From Rosa chinensis (taxonomy: Eukaryota; Streptophyta; Magnoliopsida; Rosales; Rosaceae), in assembly GCF_002994745.2 (NCBI RefSeq), contig NC_037090.1, forward strand, positions 28,316,501 through 28,380,500: DNA of 64,000 nt, in the 5' to 3' direction. Shown here piece by piece: positions 24,675-35,751 of this stretch (within the stretch, counting starts at the first letter, position 1; every line of letters starts with the position of its first letter). Position numbers and translations under genes: made by a program. Under the pieces are notes generated by a model. That model was not told the origin of the DNA, made no database searches, and worked only from the letters and a program-made list of their open reading frames with translations.

Positions 24675-26239
24675 ATGGAGCTTGAAGAAAGACCATCGTT
24701 TTTCAAGGTCCTTGTTGATGGCTTCTCCCAGCAACTGGTAACATATATTAATCTCACTTCTTTTTCTTTTTCAAGGTTGATTAATTCTCTGCTTAGCTTC
24801 ATCAATGAAATTCTGAGGTGAGTGATGCCCATCAAATTCCGTTTGCTACTATTTGTTTCATGTTCTTTTGGGGATCAAGTATTAAAAATTCCTACCATAC
24901 TCTGCAAGACTGCAACCAAACAAGAGAAGCCAAAAATTCCAACAAAGGTTACAGTTTTTAGTCATCTCTAGTTCAAATTGTCTATGTAGTGTAGTTTTGT
25001 TCATAGCAAATTATATAAGCAGACTAATTGCTTAAATTCCCCTAGTGTTCCTTTAAGGGAAAATGGAAAATTTCTTGTGCATACAAGAAATTGATGTAAT
25101 GTATTTGATATATAACTTCAGCATGTTAGAAAACTACATATCATTTATAGATCGATTAGAGCTGAGATCTTTGGTGAGACGGAATGCTTATGAAACTAAA
25201 TCTGGTTAAACCGATTTATGTTTTTCCTGAGCTCATATTTGTCTAGTCCCTTTTGTTGGTATCAACTCTCAGGTATGAATGCCTATGAACTTACTATGAT
25301 CATAGCCTACAAATGTCATTCAGATATGAATGGTTTCTACGAATCTATTAATTTTGTAGCGTATACCACGTGCGTTTGTGAAGAACTTCAATGGTCGTGT
25401 ACCACGAATGTGTGGCCTTAGAGGCCCTTGTGGAAACTTGTGGGCTGTGAATTTAAAAGAGATCAAGGATCGCGTGGTTTTCCATAATGGTTGGCAGAGT
25501 TTTGCAAAGCATCATTTTCTGGAAGTTGGGGATTTCTTGACTTTCACTAAAGATGATGGTTCAATTTTTGATGTCATAATTTATGATAAAAGCTACTGTG
25601 AGAAGAATGTTGAAGCAGCCAAGAGCAGGATTGGCAATGTTGTGGACAGAACAATTAGTAAGTTGTACTGTTTATTATTTCATTTCTCAACAGCTTATAG
25701 AAGTTTGGTGTGTGCCATCTTGTAACAACTTGGTTTTGCTGTTGTATTTGGCATTATACAGACAACCACATCATTTTAGGAAAGAGACCTGCACTTGATC
25801 TTGTGGAAGAAACATCTATTGGATCCATCTCTTTCAATTCGGAGAATCCATTTTTTACTACTATTTTTACGAGGTATACTCGATATGACCTGGTGAGTGC
25901 TTACTTTGTCGCCAAATTCTCAAGCCAATGTCGACTGCTCTATTTCTAAGAAGCTTTTCCCTGTTTTCATTGCAGAGAATTCCAAGCAAAGTAGTCATAG
26001 CTGCAGGTCTTATGAACAATAAAACTATAATGCTTCAAGATCCAACTGGGAGGTCATGGTCTATTAAACTCAACGAAACACCAAGGGGTCAAATGCGTAT
26101 GGAAGGCTGGTGTAATGTTTGTAAAGAGAACCAAATTTCATTTGGAGACACCCTTGTTATTGAGGTAGTCAACCATTCTGTACTTCAACTCCATGTTTAT
26201 AAAGTAGGAGCAGCCCTGGATGTCGAAACTCAAAGCTAG
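24675..26239 (+). CDS. B3-domain transcription factor, REM/VRN1-like, two B3 domains
   Basis: Four exons (24675-24737, 25360-25657, 25762-25892, 25976-26239, ending TAG) join in phase to a 251-residue protein. The start is MELEERPSFFKVLVDGFSQQ, a typical REM N-terminus (PxFFKVL at the first B3 strand). B3 domain 1 covers about residues 8-106, with RIPRAFVKNF, GLRGPCGNLWAVNL, and the GDFLTF and FDVIIYD strands. A linker follows, then B3 domain 2 at about 149-245, with RIPSKVV, GRSWSIKLN, GWCNVCKENQISFGDTLV and LQLHVYK. REM proteins bind DNA and act in the nucleus, often in flowers and meristems; the target here is unknown. All introns are GT-AG. A truncated copy follows at 27466, so this arose or spread by local duplication. 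Confidence 0.88.
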
Positions 26240-27465
26240 GTGGCTGCAGCATTTCAGACTGCACTGCTATTCAAATTTGATAAAAAATGGTCTTACTCGT
26301 CTTGGCCAAACTGCCAAAGGATCATCTTCTGGTTTTTCACTCCCTAGTCGGTTCTTGTATTTCTAATTTGTAGTGTTTTATGCATTGTACGTTTTCTTCT
26401 GTAATGTGACTCATTGTTGAATCATATTTCAATTGGTCCTTGACTTTTTGTTGTTGAATGTCCACTATCTATCTAGCTATTTTATTTATCGGGGTTGTTA
26501 ATTGTATTTATTCTTGGCTTGAATCATTGCTTCTTTTTGTGATTTGGGGTTCCAACATATCCAATCATGATGTTTCTAAATGGTATCTTAGCTAGACAGA
26601 CCAAATGCATGTTATGAGCTCTTGTTAAAACCACTACTCCTCCAACCACAGCACTTAACAAGTGACTTACCGGCCGAAATTCCGGGATGGGATAACATAG
26701 TTCTTCAGATTTCTGCACAATCGCTATCCGCGAAGATCTTACAGTATCCTCAACGCCTTCATCATCTTCGACTACACGAAGACCTCGTCAGTATATATTT
26801 GACCGACCCACTTTCCTTCCCTCTCAATGTGCTTTCTGCAAAAGGAAACCAGAAACCAAAATGCTGGGAGGATCAATACGCTTGGCTATTTTGTCGTATT
26901 GTGACAATAGACCAATCAATCCCCCTAATTTTTTACCATAACGGCCACCTCTTTCACTCCTAAGTCCCAACGACCGTCCATTTAGAAATTACTAAATGCC
27001 CCTACTTTGACTGATTGTGTGGCTCTACTTACGCCACATGTGCCCTTGTCAGTGGCTGTAACTTACAGCCTGCGCATTCCGGCCTCATCCAAATTTTAGA
27101 AGATTTTGTTTTGTGGTTGTAGTCAGTTGCAGTGTCCTAGACTGCAGTCAGTTCAATTAAATTTGCTTCACCAACCTTTTTCCTTACTAAGTTACTATTC
27201 ATATATTCTCTCATACATTGTCCCCAATTTTTGTTGTACTCTCCAGAAATTCAAGGTGATGCATTTTTCTGCTCTTCCAGCTTCAAATTCTCTCCCTGTT
27301 TTTATCCTAAATAAATAAATAAATACAAGGGTTTTCATTTTGTTATTGCAACACTCCTACTGTGCAACTCATCATCTGTTGAATTTCTGATAGTTTCGGT
27401 CACATTCAAGCATTTTAACCATTGCTACCTTTGTTTGATGAATTAGGGCACAATTTCTATTGTGT
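26240..27465. other. Intergenic stretch between B3 copies
   Basis: The first 200 bp are probably the B3 3' UTR. The open frame at 26622-26963 has an LPAEI-like start faintly like an F-box, but it does not continue as one, so I leave it uncalled. The last part may be the promoter of the second B3 copy. Confidence 0.45.
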
Positions 27466-28483
27466 ATGGAGCCAGAGGAAGAAAGGCCATCATTTTTCAA
27501 GGTCCTTATTGGCGACTTCTCCCAGCAACTGGTAACATCGATCAATTCTCATCTCATTTTCTTTTAGATCCATTTTCATGATTGCCTCTTTTTTTTTTTT
27601 TTTTACTTATATTAATTTTCTGCGTAGATTCATCAAGTTCTGTTTGATGCCCCTGAAATGCAGTTGAATTTTTGAGAAATGAATGTGAAATTATGTTCAC
27701 ATGAAATGCAGTTGACTTGAAAGTTATTTGATCAACTGTATTCCTTTCATCCAAATTTTTCTGGGAAGTTAATAATTAATAATATTATCCTGCCTACCTC
27801 AATCTGAACCAATTAAACAAGTTTATTTTCCAAATTATCTTAGTTCTCAATAGGTCTAAAGTTTAATATCTCACTACAGTATACCCCAAATTATAAGCAT
27901 ATATAACTGATATCCCCAACAAATAGTCTGCTTCAATTTCCATAATCTGAACTCAGGGCTATAAAATACTGGAGAAAGTTATGCATACATGAAAAATATG
28001 TTATTTATTCCTTCATCTTGTGATCAGATCGAGAGACCCCCGTATCTATGAGATATTTGATCTGTGGTGACCAAGAGTGTGTATGCAAATGATGATAGTT
28101 GTACCATATATACCAGTCTTTGATTTCCTTGAGTTTGTGGTTTTGAGAAATTAAGATTGCCATATTTTCCATTAGGTCTTTTGTTGGTCTCATAGCCTTA
28201 AAATGTCATTTAGATATGAGTGGTTTCTTATGATCTGATAATTCTGTATCGTATACCACGTGCATTTGTGAAGAACTTTAATAGTTGTGTACCGTCCATC
28301 AGTGGCCTTAGAGGCCCTTGTGGAACATGCTGGACTGTAAATCTGAAAGAGATCGAGAAATCTATTATGAAAAATGCAATGAAGCTTGAGATGTTGGTGA
28401 TCAATCAGTTTGGAAAAACTTATATGGATGGAGTGTTTAGGGATGTTACCAATCAGCATATATACTCCAAACTCTATGCCTGA
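27466..28483 (+). pseudogene. Truncated tandem copy of the B3 gene
   Basis: Exon-1 equivalent 27466-27531 (MEPEEERPSFFKVLIGDFSQ) and exon-2 equivalent 28250-28483 (RIPRAFVKNF ... GLRGPCG ... VNLKEIE) align with the neighbour at 24675. The exon-2 acceptor, TTTTGTAG in the intact gene, is here TTCTGTAT, so the AG is lost. After VNLKEI the sequence diverges and stops at a TGA 38 codons later. The second half of B3 domain 1 and all of domain 2 are missing. It may still be transcribed, but a normal B3 protein cannot be made. Calling it a pseudogene is inference; an alternative acceptor is possible. Confidence 0.72.
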
Positions 28484-29551
28484 ACATCCATCTTGGAAGA
28501 AGAACGCGAAAGATTATGGGAAGAAGAACGCAGGGGAGTGGTCCAAGAAAAATTAAGGAAAATAAAGACTGATGTACAAATTATAATTCTGTAACAGTTG
28601 TCCGTTAAAAAAATAAAGGCTTCTTGTTCTGTTGTTTATCCATGGTTGTAACCTTATATTTGTTGATGTATTCAATGTAATATTAGTGTACATGGATTGT
28701 TTGACTTGTAGCTGATGTCTAAATTGAGCATTTAGAATTGTGTTGTAACAATACATGCAAGGTAAGGTTTATTAGTCTTGTAGGCCTACTAAAACAAATT
28801 AGCAAAAGCGACTCCACCCAACGTTTCCTTCTTTCTCTGCGGTAGTGTCCTGTAGGACATTTTTTAAAATTTGTTTGATGCAAATAGATGAGTAAATTAA
28901 CGAATTCATGTTTACATTGATTTTTGGCAAAAATGATCTTTGATGGTTGAAATGTTAAATCATGGAAGGAAATAAGAGAGTTTGGAATACAAGTCCATAT
29001 TGGTTTGGACTAAAGTTTTTTCCCTTCAAAATTTTACTTGTGAACTTTTTGTTTCATTGTTATTTTGGTTTGTTAAGCTCAACTTAGTGCCCAAAGTACC
29101 AAACTGATGAAGTTGATGTCTCTTTTGGGCCATTTTTCTCTCCTTCCATAGTCTCGGACACGTCCGCTCGAATCTCGCCCTGCGAAAGAACAATTTTCGG
29201 TGGTGTGTCCCCAAGCTTCATGGAATAGGCAGTAGGGTCGCAGTTGTCGCTAACCACCTAGATTTCTTGTGGGGCGGTTCGAGCTTACTCTTGAATTTGG
29301 TCTCCCTTGAGAATTATGCGCTTCACTTCTCCTGTATGGGCTCCACCTAGGAATCCTGGTTTGATTAGGAGCTGCCTCAATCTAAACTAAGTCGAGGCAT
29401 CCCGGATCTGATCGAATATGGTAGGATTGTTCCAGATCTAATTAGTTCTGATCTCTCCACTCGATAACGAAGAAGATAGAGTCCGACAGTCAGCCTATTC
29501 AACTCTTCTTGCAACGACCATACTTTCCGTTGAATGGAGTCAATATCCTGT
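28484..29551. other. Non-coding flank with an older retroelement-like fragment
   Basis: 28484-28800 looks like the 3' UTR of the B3 copy (AATAAA near 28612). From about 29000 the minus strand has gag-like coding scraps, including a coiled-coil-like frame ending at 29377 whose upstream part continues at 40568 beyond the LTR retrotransposon. So an older element was probably interrupted here. Confidence 0.45.
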
Positions 29552-30217
29552 TCTAGTGTCACGTCCCGAATTTTGAATAACCAATTCAAATCCGAAACGT
29601 GAATAATAACTATTACAAATAAACTTTCTGACTTTTTTCTCTGAACAACCACACCACAAGCCACTCAAAATTCAAATCTCGAAAACCTCGAGTTAATTAT
29701 TACAACTCACTCATACAAGTAAGATTGTAAAGCTCTAAATGAGCATAACAAACCTCTCAATAGAAATTCAGAGTATCACATGCAGCTACTCTACACAGCT
29801 CGATCGCCTTCCTGTTTCTTCTGTCCTGTAGGATTACCCGCTACACCGTTTGAATAGTGTACTGGGAATTGCAACAACACAAAACCCGGTAAGCTTTTTG
29901 CAAAGCTCGTGAGTAAACAAGAAGGAACTGTTGATTTATTAAATTACAATTCTTACAGTTCAAGTAAAAACTCAACAGTATTACGTCTACAAAGAGACAT
30001 CAATCCATTCATGGAAAACCACAAGGAATACATTTTCACTATCCACAAATCACAATACCCACAAAGCAATCCACAATCCCCAAAATCAGTCACAAAAATC
30101 ACCAACTCTAAATCACCAAAGATTAAGACGGGGTCTAAACTCACATCTTTCTTCTCAAAACCCCGAAAGCGTATTTATACAAATACGGTGACTGACAGAC
30201 TAGAGCTCTAACTGAAT

Positions 30218-30740
30218 CGTAGCCCATCACCTGGCCTAGGTTATGGCATCCGACATGATTGTCAATATCGTAGTTCATCAACATAGGTTAGAACATCCGA
30301 TACACATACTCAAATAACCGTAGCCCGTCATCCACTTAGGATTAGAGCATCCGGTATGCATACACAACTAATCGTAGCCCGTCATCCACTTAGGATTAGA
30401 GCATCCGATACGCATACTCAAATAATCGTAGCCCGTCATCCGCCTAGGATTAGAGCATCCGATGTGCGTACACAAATAATCGTAGCCCGTCATCCGTCTA
30501 GAATTAGAGCATCCGATGTGCATACTCAACTTAGCCCGTCACCCGATAAGGGTCGTGGCATTTCTTACACTCAACCAATCGTAGCCCATCATCCACCTAG
30601 TATTAGAGCATCCGATTCCCTCATACTGGTCACTACGTTGACCCTAAACTCAACCAATCGTAGCCCATCTTCCACCTAGTATTAGAGCATCCGATTCCCC
30701 CATGCTGGTCATTATGTTGACCCTAAACTCAACCAATCAA
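30218..30740. repeat. 54-bp tandem array within the 3' LTR, about 9 units
   Basis: Units begin CGTAGCCCGTCATCC and include TTAGAGCATCCGAT. The spacing is 54 bp in the core; the outer units are longer or degenerate. The same array occurs in the other LTR. It creates an artificial repetitive frame (HPxRIRASD repeats). Confidence 0.9.
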
Positions 30741-31391
30741 GTACAAAAATATTCTTTCACACAATAGGATCAATAAGTCCATGATATGTACTATTATTGT
30801 GTAAATATGTACTCAAAATACCACTCCAAAAATTACCAATCCATACTCAATCATATCATCACACAATACCACGTCATACATGAATTTTCAATATAATTCC
30901 ACCAATCGCTATTATCATAAGTGAATATGGTAATTCACGTTTTCGATTTCACATCAATTAAATCATTATAATTCCACACTCTTCAATGTCACACCATTCC
31001 ACATATAATCACGTAAATATATATATACGTAATCACCCACTCAGGAATGACCACTAATACCAACTATAGTTCACACAAGAAAATCATGAAATTCATTTTG
31101 TATAATAGAAATCATTTTACTTACCTATGGACCGTAGTTGATCAAGTCCATATGATTTAAAACAAATATTTATTCCATAAATATTTTCACACAATGACAA
31201 CAAAATAAATTAATTAAAAGTACTGGTTCGTAATATGAACCACGTGAGGTTTACTCACCTCTAATCCCGCTGCGTCTTCTTAACAGCACAACCACGATTA
31301 TACGAATCGTCCGCCAAATCAAACCGTCAAACACCTAATCATAAGTGACTTGAATTTAGCCAACAACTCATAAAATAAAATAAATGACATC

Positions 31392-31700
31392 TGACGGTCT
31401 GATCGAATTTATACGATGATCCAACGGTCGGATCCTCACGGATCACTCTTTGGATCATCCTCCCGAAATTATCACGAAGATCCAACGGTCGGATCTTCCT
31501 GAATCGCCTTTATTTACATCTCCACATATTTATATGAAAATCCGACGGTCGGATTCTCACGAATCGCCTTCCAAAACACCATTTCACAATTATACGAAGA
31601 TCCAATAGTCGGATCTTCGCCCGTGACCACAAAAAGTCACTGGGACAGTCATACGATCAACATATTAAAATTACAAGTCCATCCGACGGTCTGATCTTCA
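31392..31700. repeat. Cluster of imperfect palindromes GATCCAACGGTCGGATC
   Basis: Six copies or variants (TGACGGTCTGA, ATCCAACGGTCGGAT, ATCCGACGGTCGGAT, ATCCAATAGTCGGAT and so on) lie at roughly 55-70 bp intervals. Each is close to self-complementary. The cluster is repeated in the other LTR (about 39083-39390). It may bind a regulator of LTR transcription, which is inference. Confidence 0.75.
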
Positions 31701-32871
31701 CAGATCACAAATCGAACGATCGAAATCGATCGAAATCGTCAAATTCATAACTAAATCATACGATATCCAAAATTGCGTATAATATATCGAAATGATCGTA
31801 TTGAAATGTAGAATCTAAAAATGTAAAGAATCACATTTTTGACCCCCGGAGGTGGCCGGAAAGGGCCGCCGGAGTTAGGGGCCGAGCCGCCGCCGACCAC
31901 CGCCAATGGTGTCGGGGCCAGGCTGCTCCTCTTCATCTCATCAAGCCCAACCACTTTCCTAACTAGCATGAAGTCTGAAAATGACCGGAAGGGGTCGAAA
32001 TTACCTAAAACAGTCGAGGTGGCCGGAATTTTTCCAGAAACCGACGAGAATTGCAGAAAACGGCGAGCTTGATTTCGACTTAAAAACTTCAATTTCAGGC
32101 CTCTATTCCTTCTGGAGAGTTGTTAAGAATATCAAGGCGAACTCACAGGTTCAAGAATCACTCAAAACGAAGCTCTACAGCTTGAGATATCTTGATCGAA
32201 AGCTTCGGTGGCCGGAAAATTTCCAGAATCCGGCGAGCTTGAATTCCGACGTAAAAACTTCAACAACTCGCTTCGATCCCTTCATGAAAGTTGTTCAAAA
32301 CTTCAATCTGAGTTCACCAGCGCAAGAATCACAAGAAATGATGGTCTGTAGCTCGAGATATCCGGATCGATAGCTCGTTTTTTTTCCGATTTTGATCGGG
32401 GCTGGCTTCTAGCTGCCACCACGCGCAGTGCCGCCGTGTATGGACACTTCTGGGAGTTTCAGGAGGTTGAGGTGAGCTCGAGGATGAAGTTTGGTGAGGA
32501 TTGGTGACCGGTAGCTTGAGATATCAAGCTTGGAACCCAAACGAGCTCAAACCGGGCGGAGCTTCCCGCCGCCGCTTCCGGTTGTTCTGCAGCGCAAGGC
32601 TGCCACCTGCAGCTGCGAAATATCGAGGCGAAGGTGTGGGACGTGGTCTGGTGTCTTGTGGTGGCCTGAGGTGGGAGAGAGAGACCGGAGAAACCGTGCT
32701 CTGTTTTCGAATGGGTTTCGGACGAGAAAGAGAGTGACAGTTTGAGTGAGAGAGAGAGAGAGTCAAAGCAGAAGCACTGTTTTCCCTTTGTTGCTCAAAA
32801 CACGGAAACATGTTCCACTTTTCTTTTATCCACATTAAACCCACTAAATGCTGCCAAAACAGGTTATTACA

Positions 32872-32884
32872 ATCTACCCTCCTT
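32872..32884 (-). other. Polypurine tract of the 11-kb retrotransposon
   Basis: On the minus strand AAGGAGGGTAGAT directly abuts the 3' LTR, which begins TGTAATAACC. It fixes the element's orientation as minus. Confidence 0.85.
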
Positions 32885-33900
32885 AAAGAAATTTCGTCCC
32901 GAAATTTAAGTGCGCAACATATAAACCACGAATGGCTCACTCCGTCTCGCATCCTGTCCTCGCCCTCATTTGAGTAATGCATCCGATACTAAGCCTCCAC
33001 CAGATATTAAACAAGACAGTTTCAGCCAAAAAAAAAAAGGTTCTATGTAGATCATACATAATACCATCCAACACCAAATATGGCCACATCAAATTCTACT
33101 TCAACTATACCACGATTGACTACACTAGCTCCATCATAGATTTTCTTCTTCAACTTAGACTCAAGCAAAAAGTTGCTCCACAAGAATTCTAGGAGATAAG
33201 GCTAACCTAACCATCGAATCTCCATTTTTACCAAAACTGTAGCAATCCGCAAAGCTACGGCTCTATGTGTAAAAATACATCCCAATAGCAGGTAAATCAT
33301 TTCATCACTAATGTGACCCACACAACAAGAATTCACAAATGAAACATCCATTTCAACACAATTCAGCAATACCACATTCTTTCGCAATCCACATTTCTCA
33401 AAATTACAACACAACAATTGCCTCAAGCAACACACACCCAAATCACCACGTGGTATTGTACACAAATCTATTTTCACACTAATAGTCACCCTGTACAGGC
33501 ATACAAGTACAGTAAACACTCACACAAAGCGTTTCGTTACTCAATTAACATCACGGTAAACCTCCATGGTAAAATTTAAGCATGCACTATCCTACGCAAC
33601 AATAGAGATGCATCACCCAAAACAAATCATTCTCAAAAGCACGCCAACAAAATAAAATGTCACCCAGTGATGATGACTTGGGCTAAGCACAAAGGCTGGC
33701 CATTTGGGCCAAAGAAACCGACCCAACCACATTTCGAACCGGCCCAAACCAATTTGGTCCAAAAACTCGGCCCACTAACCTTCGACTCGACTCGGCTCGG
33801 CTACAGTGTGAAGCTCTACATACCGTACGCATACCGTACTGACCGTATATACATCCGTATATCGAGCATATACGAGATCCAAAAAAAGAAATATTTGCAG
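32885..33900. other. Non-coding interior between the polypurine tract and the WUSCHEL-like unit
   Basis: No retroviral-type coding domain is recognised on either strand. The part from 33660 on has several GGCCCA/GGCCCAA motifs. The open frame at 33202-33519 (-) has no recognisable family. Confidence 0.5.
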
Positions 33901-34262
33901 GAGGTAAGGTTCGAACTCCCGACCCTATGCCCCAAGGCTTTGCTCCCCACCACTGAAGTAAGAGCTGCTTTTATCAATATATCCCCACGTGTTATATTTA
34001 TTATGTCAACAGCAACATAATAAAAAAAAATAAAAATAAAAAAAAATAAAAGGGGAGGCAAGATTCGAAACCCTAACCTGCTGCACAAAAGCTCTGCTCC
34101 TAACCACTGGAGCACAAGCTGCCCTTATAATAATATGTACAAATGTTGTACTTATTATGTCCATAACGAACATAATAAAAATAAACGAGAGGCGAGGCTC
34201 GAACCTAGGACCTCAAGTACAAGGACTTCTCTCTCAACCACTAGAGTACCAGCTGCTCTCGT
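33901..34262 (-). repeat. Three tandem copies of a tRNA-like (SINE-head-like) unit, about 140 bp each
   Basis: On the minus strand each copy contains a box-A-like TAGTGGTTGAGAG or equivalent and a box-B-like GGTTCGAGCC or GGTTCGAAxC, followed by a TTTATTATG-type spacer. The copies begin near 33901, 34054 and 34189. They lack an intact tRNA cloverleaf. They may be tRNA-derived repeats, upstream of the WUSCHEL-like promoter. Confidence 0.55.
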
Positions 34263-34308
34263 TGCTATCCATGCAATTCATTTTATTTAAACTCAACCGT
34301 TTTCAGCA

Positions 34309-34445
34309 ATCCGGCCCAAAATATCCAAAACTGTTGCAGAAACCCGGCCCGACATATCCAAAATTGTTACAGAAATCCGGCCCAACATATCCAAGACTGT
34401 TGCAGAAATCCAGCCCAACATATCCAAAACTGTTGCAGACATTCG
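34309..34445. repeat. 33-bp minisatellite, about 4 copies, upstream of the WUSCHEL-like gene
   Basis: Units read like CCGGCCCAACATATCC plus AAAACTGTTGCAGAAAT, with period 33. Three of the four units carry GGCCC (two as GGCCCA, a site II/TCP-type element). The array ends about 280 bp before the TATA box of the homeobox gene. Confidence 0.88.
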
Positions 34446-34721
34446 GCTCATCGGGCCTCCACCCACAGCTACAGTGAGGACCCTGATCCGGGGCAAGCCC
34501 AGGTGCGGCCCACCTGCCACGGCTTGTCCTTTCCGTGATTTACGGAAATCAGAATCACTTTCGGCTAAAGCTGTCTGCCACAGCGCCTCGAGATTCATCC
34601 TGTCCCCCTACGCGCTCTACACGCGTCAACAACTTTTCCGGGTTTTAGGGCGACTTTAATCCAACGCGTAGAATGAATCACAGAGATCGTCCATCCAACG
34701 GTGGAGATCTGCTCACCTTGC

Positions 34722-34732
34722 TCTATAAATAG
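34722..34732 (+). promoter_or_regulatory. TATA box of the WUSCHEL-like gene
   Basis: CTATAAATAGG lies 250 bp upstream of the chosen ATG, followed by a pyrimidine-rich leader rich in CTCTC and TTCCTC. It suggests the passenger gene kept or acquired its own promoter inside the retroelement. Confidence 0.7.
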
Positions 34733-34971
34733 GTACATTCTGAGGGAGCGACTGTTCACTCCAAAGGAAAAGAAAAATCCTCTCGAGTCCCAGCCCTTCT
34801 CTCTCAACTCTTCAGCTTTCCTCTTCTCAATCTCAAATCCTTTCTTCATCGATTTCAATCCTTTTCCTCCCTATCTTCTCTCCCACCTAGTTGATTCAAT
34901 CTCTTCTTTCCTCTGAACCTTCAGATCTCCAACACCCTTCATCAATTTACACTGTCTCTCAACTCATTACC

Positions 34972-35751
34972 ATGGAACCACGAACTCTGCAACAAATGGA
35001 GCTTCAAACCCAACAACAAATGGAACTACAAGCCCAGCAACAAGTCGAGGATGGAGGAAACAACCAAGCAGCTGGGAGTAGTGCCAACCCGCCTGTCAGA
35101 CCGACTAATATCCGGTGGGCTCCCACACCGCCTCAACTAAGAATCCTCAAGGGGCTTTACTATGACAAGGGGTTTAAGTACCCAACTCCAGAGCAGATTC
35201 AAGAGATCTGCCTCAATCTGAAACAGTTTGGGCAGATCGAGGACAAGAACGTCTTCTTTTGGTTCCAGAACCTCAAAGCTCGAGAGAGGCAGCTGATGAG
35301 GTCAATCCAAAACGTTCGGGTTGGTGGATCTCTCGATCTCAACTTTGGACCCACAAGTTCTGCTGATGATGGTAGATCCATCGATCTAAACTTTGGTTCC
35401 ACTGATTCTACTGGAAAGGATAGATCAATCGATCTAACCCTTGGGTCATGCGTCGGCTATGGTGTTGACCCATATTCCTCCTCACCCTTCAACACTAATA
35501 CCCGTACTACCTCTTTTGGCACAACAGGAGGACAATCTCCCATGGAACAACAAGGAGGAGATCACCAGGAGGTCGAGACTCTTCCTCTGTTCCCTGAGCA
35601 CGGTGAAGACATCCTTGGTAACCCGAAGAATACATCCGAGGAAGGTAGCGCATTTGGTTACTATTCCGGTGGCTCAGGCGGTTACAACAGTGGCTCTCCT
35701 GTTTCTCTTGAGCTCAGCCTCAACCCATCCGGAGCTGCTGACTTAGCTTAG
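34972..35751 (+). CDS. WUSCHEL-related homeobox (WOX) protein inside an LTR retrotransposon
   Basis: The intact 259-residue frame starts at ACCATGG (MEP, as in WUS); the same frame stays open to an ATG at 34891. The N-terminus has QQMELQ-type repeats. A WOX homeodomain covers about residues 48-111, with RWAPTPPQLRILKGLYY, the P-T-EQIQ helix and NVFFWFQNLKARERQ; the usual His after WFQN is Leu. Three repeats follow: SLDLNFGP (120), SIDLNFG (136) and SIDLTLG (152), resembling EAR repression motifs. The WUS box TLPLFP is at 203-208 and the terminal EAR-like SLELSLN at 245-251. WUS-clade factors maintain stem cells in the nucleus. WUS genes normally have introns, one inside the homeodomain; none is here, which suggests passage through RNA. 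Orientation is opposite to the retroelement. Function is inferred, not shown. Confidence 0.92.
   Translation: MEPRTLQQMELQTQQQMELQAQQQVEDGGNNQAAGSSANPPVRPTNIRWAPTPPQLRILKGLYYDKGFKYPTPEQIQEICLNLKQFGQIEDKNVFFWFQNLKARERQLMRSIQNVRVGGSLDLNFGPTSSADDGRSIDLNFGSTDSTGKDRSIDLTLGSCVGYGVDPYSSSPFNTNTRTTSFGTTGGQSPMEQQGGDHQEVETLPLFPEHGEDILGNPKNTSEEGSAFGYYSGGSGGYNSGSPVSLELSLNPSGAADLA

Larger units (their letters stand above)
29557..32871 (-). repeat. 3' LTR of the 11-kb retrotransposon
   Basis: It matches 37227-40562 along its full length. The main difference is a duplication of about 20-24 bp (AATAATAACTATTACAAAT) present only in the other LTR, near 37281-37310. It contains a 54-bp tandem array and a cluster of imperfect GATCCAACGGTCGGATC palindromes. 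The 100-residue frames inside are repeat-derived. Confidence 0.95.

Noticed and set aside
26622..26963. Frame with LPAEI, possibly an F-box
   Set aside because: The following residues do not follow an F-box pattern and no downstream domain is seen.
30356..30679. Repetitive 107-codon frame (HPxRIRASD repeats) in both LTRs
   Set aside because: It is the translation of the 54-bp LTR tandem array; the other frames are similarly open. No sign of selection as protein.
31751..32092. 113-residue minus-strand frame in the LTR (and its copy at 39442-39783)
   Set aside because: It is GC-rich LTR leader sequence with overlapping frames on the other strand and no known domain.
33901..34262. Functional tRNA genes
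   Set aside because: Box-like sequences are present, but I could not form acceptor and anticodon stems; three diverged copies in tandem suggest repeats.
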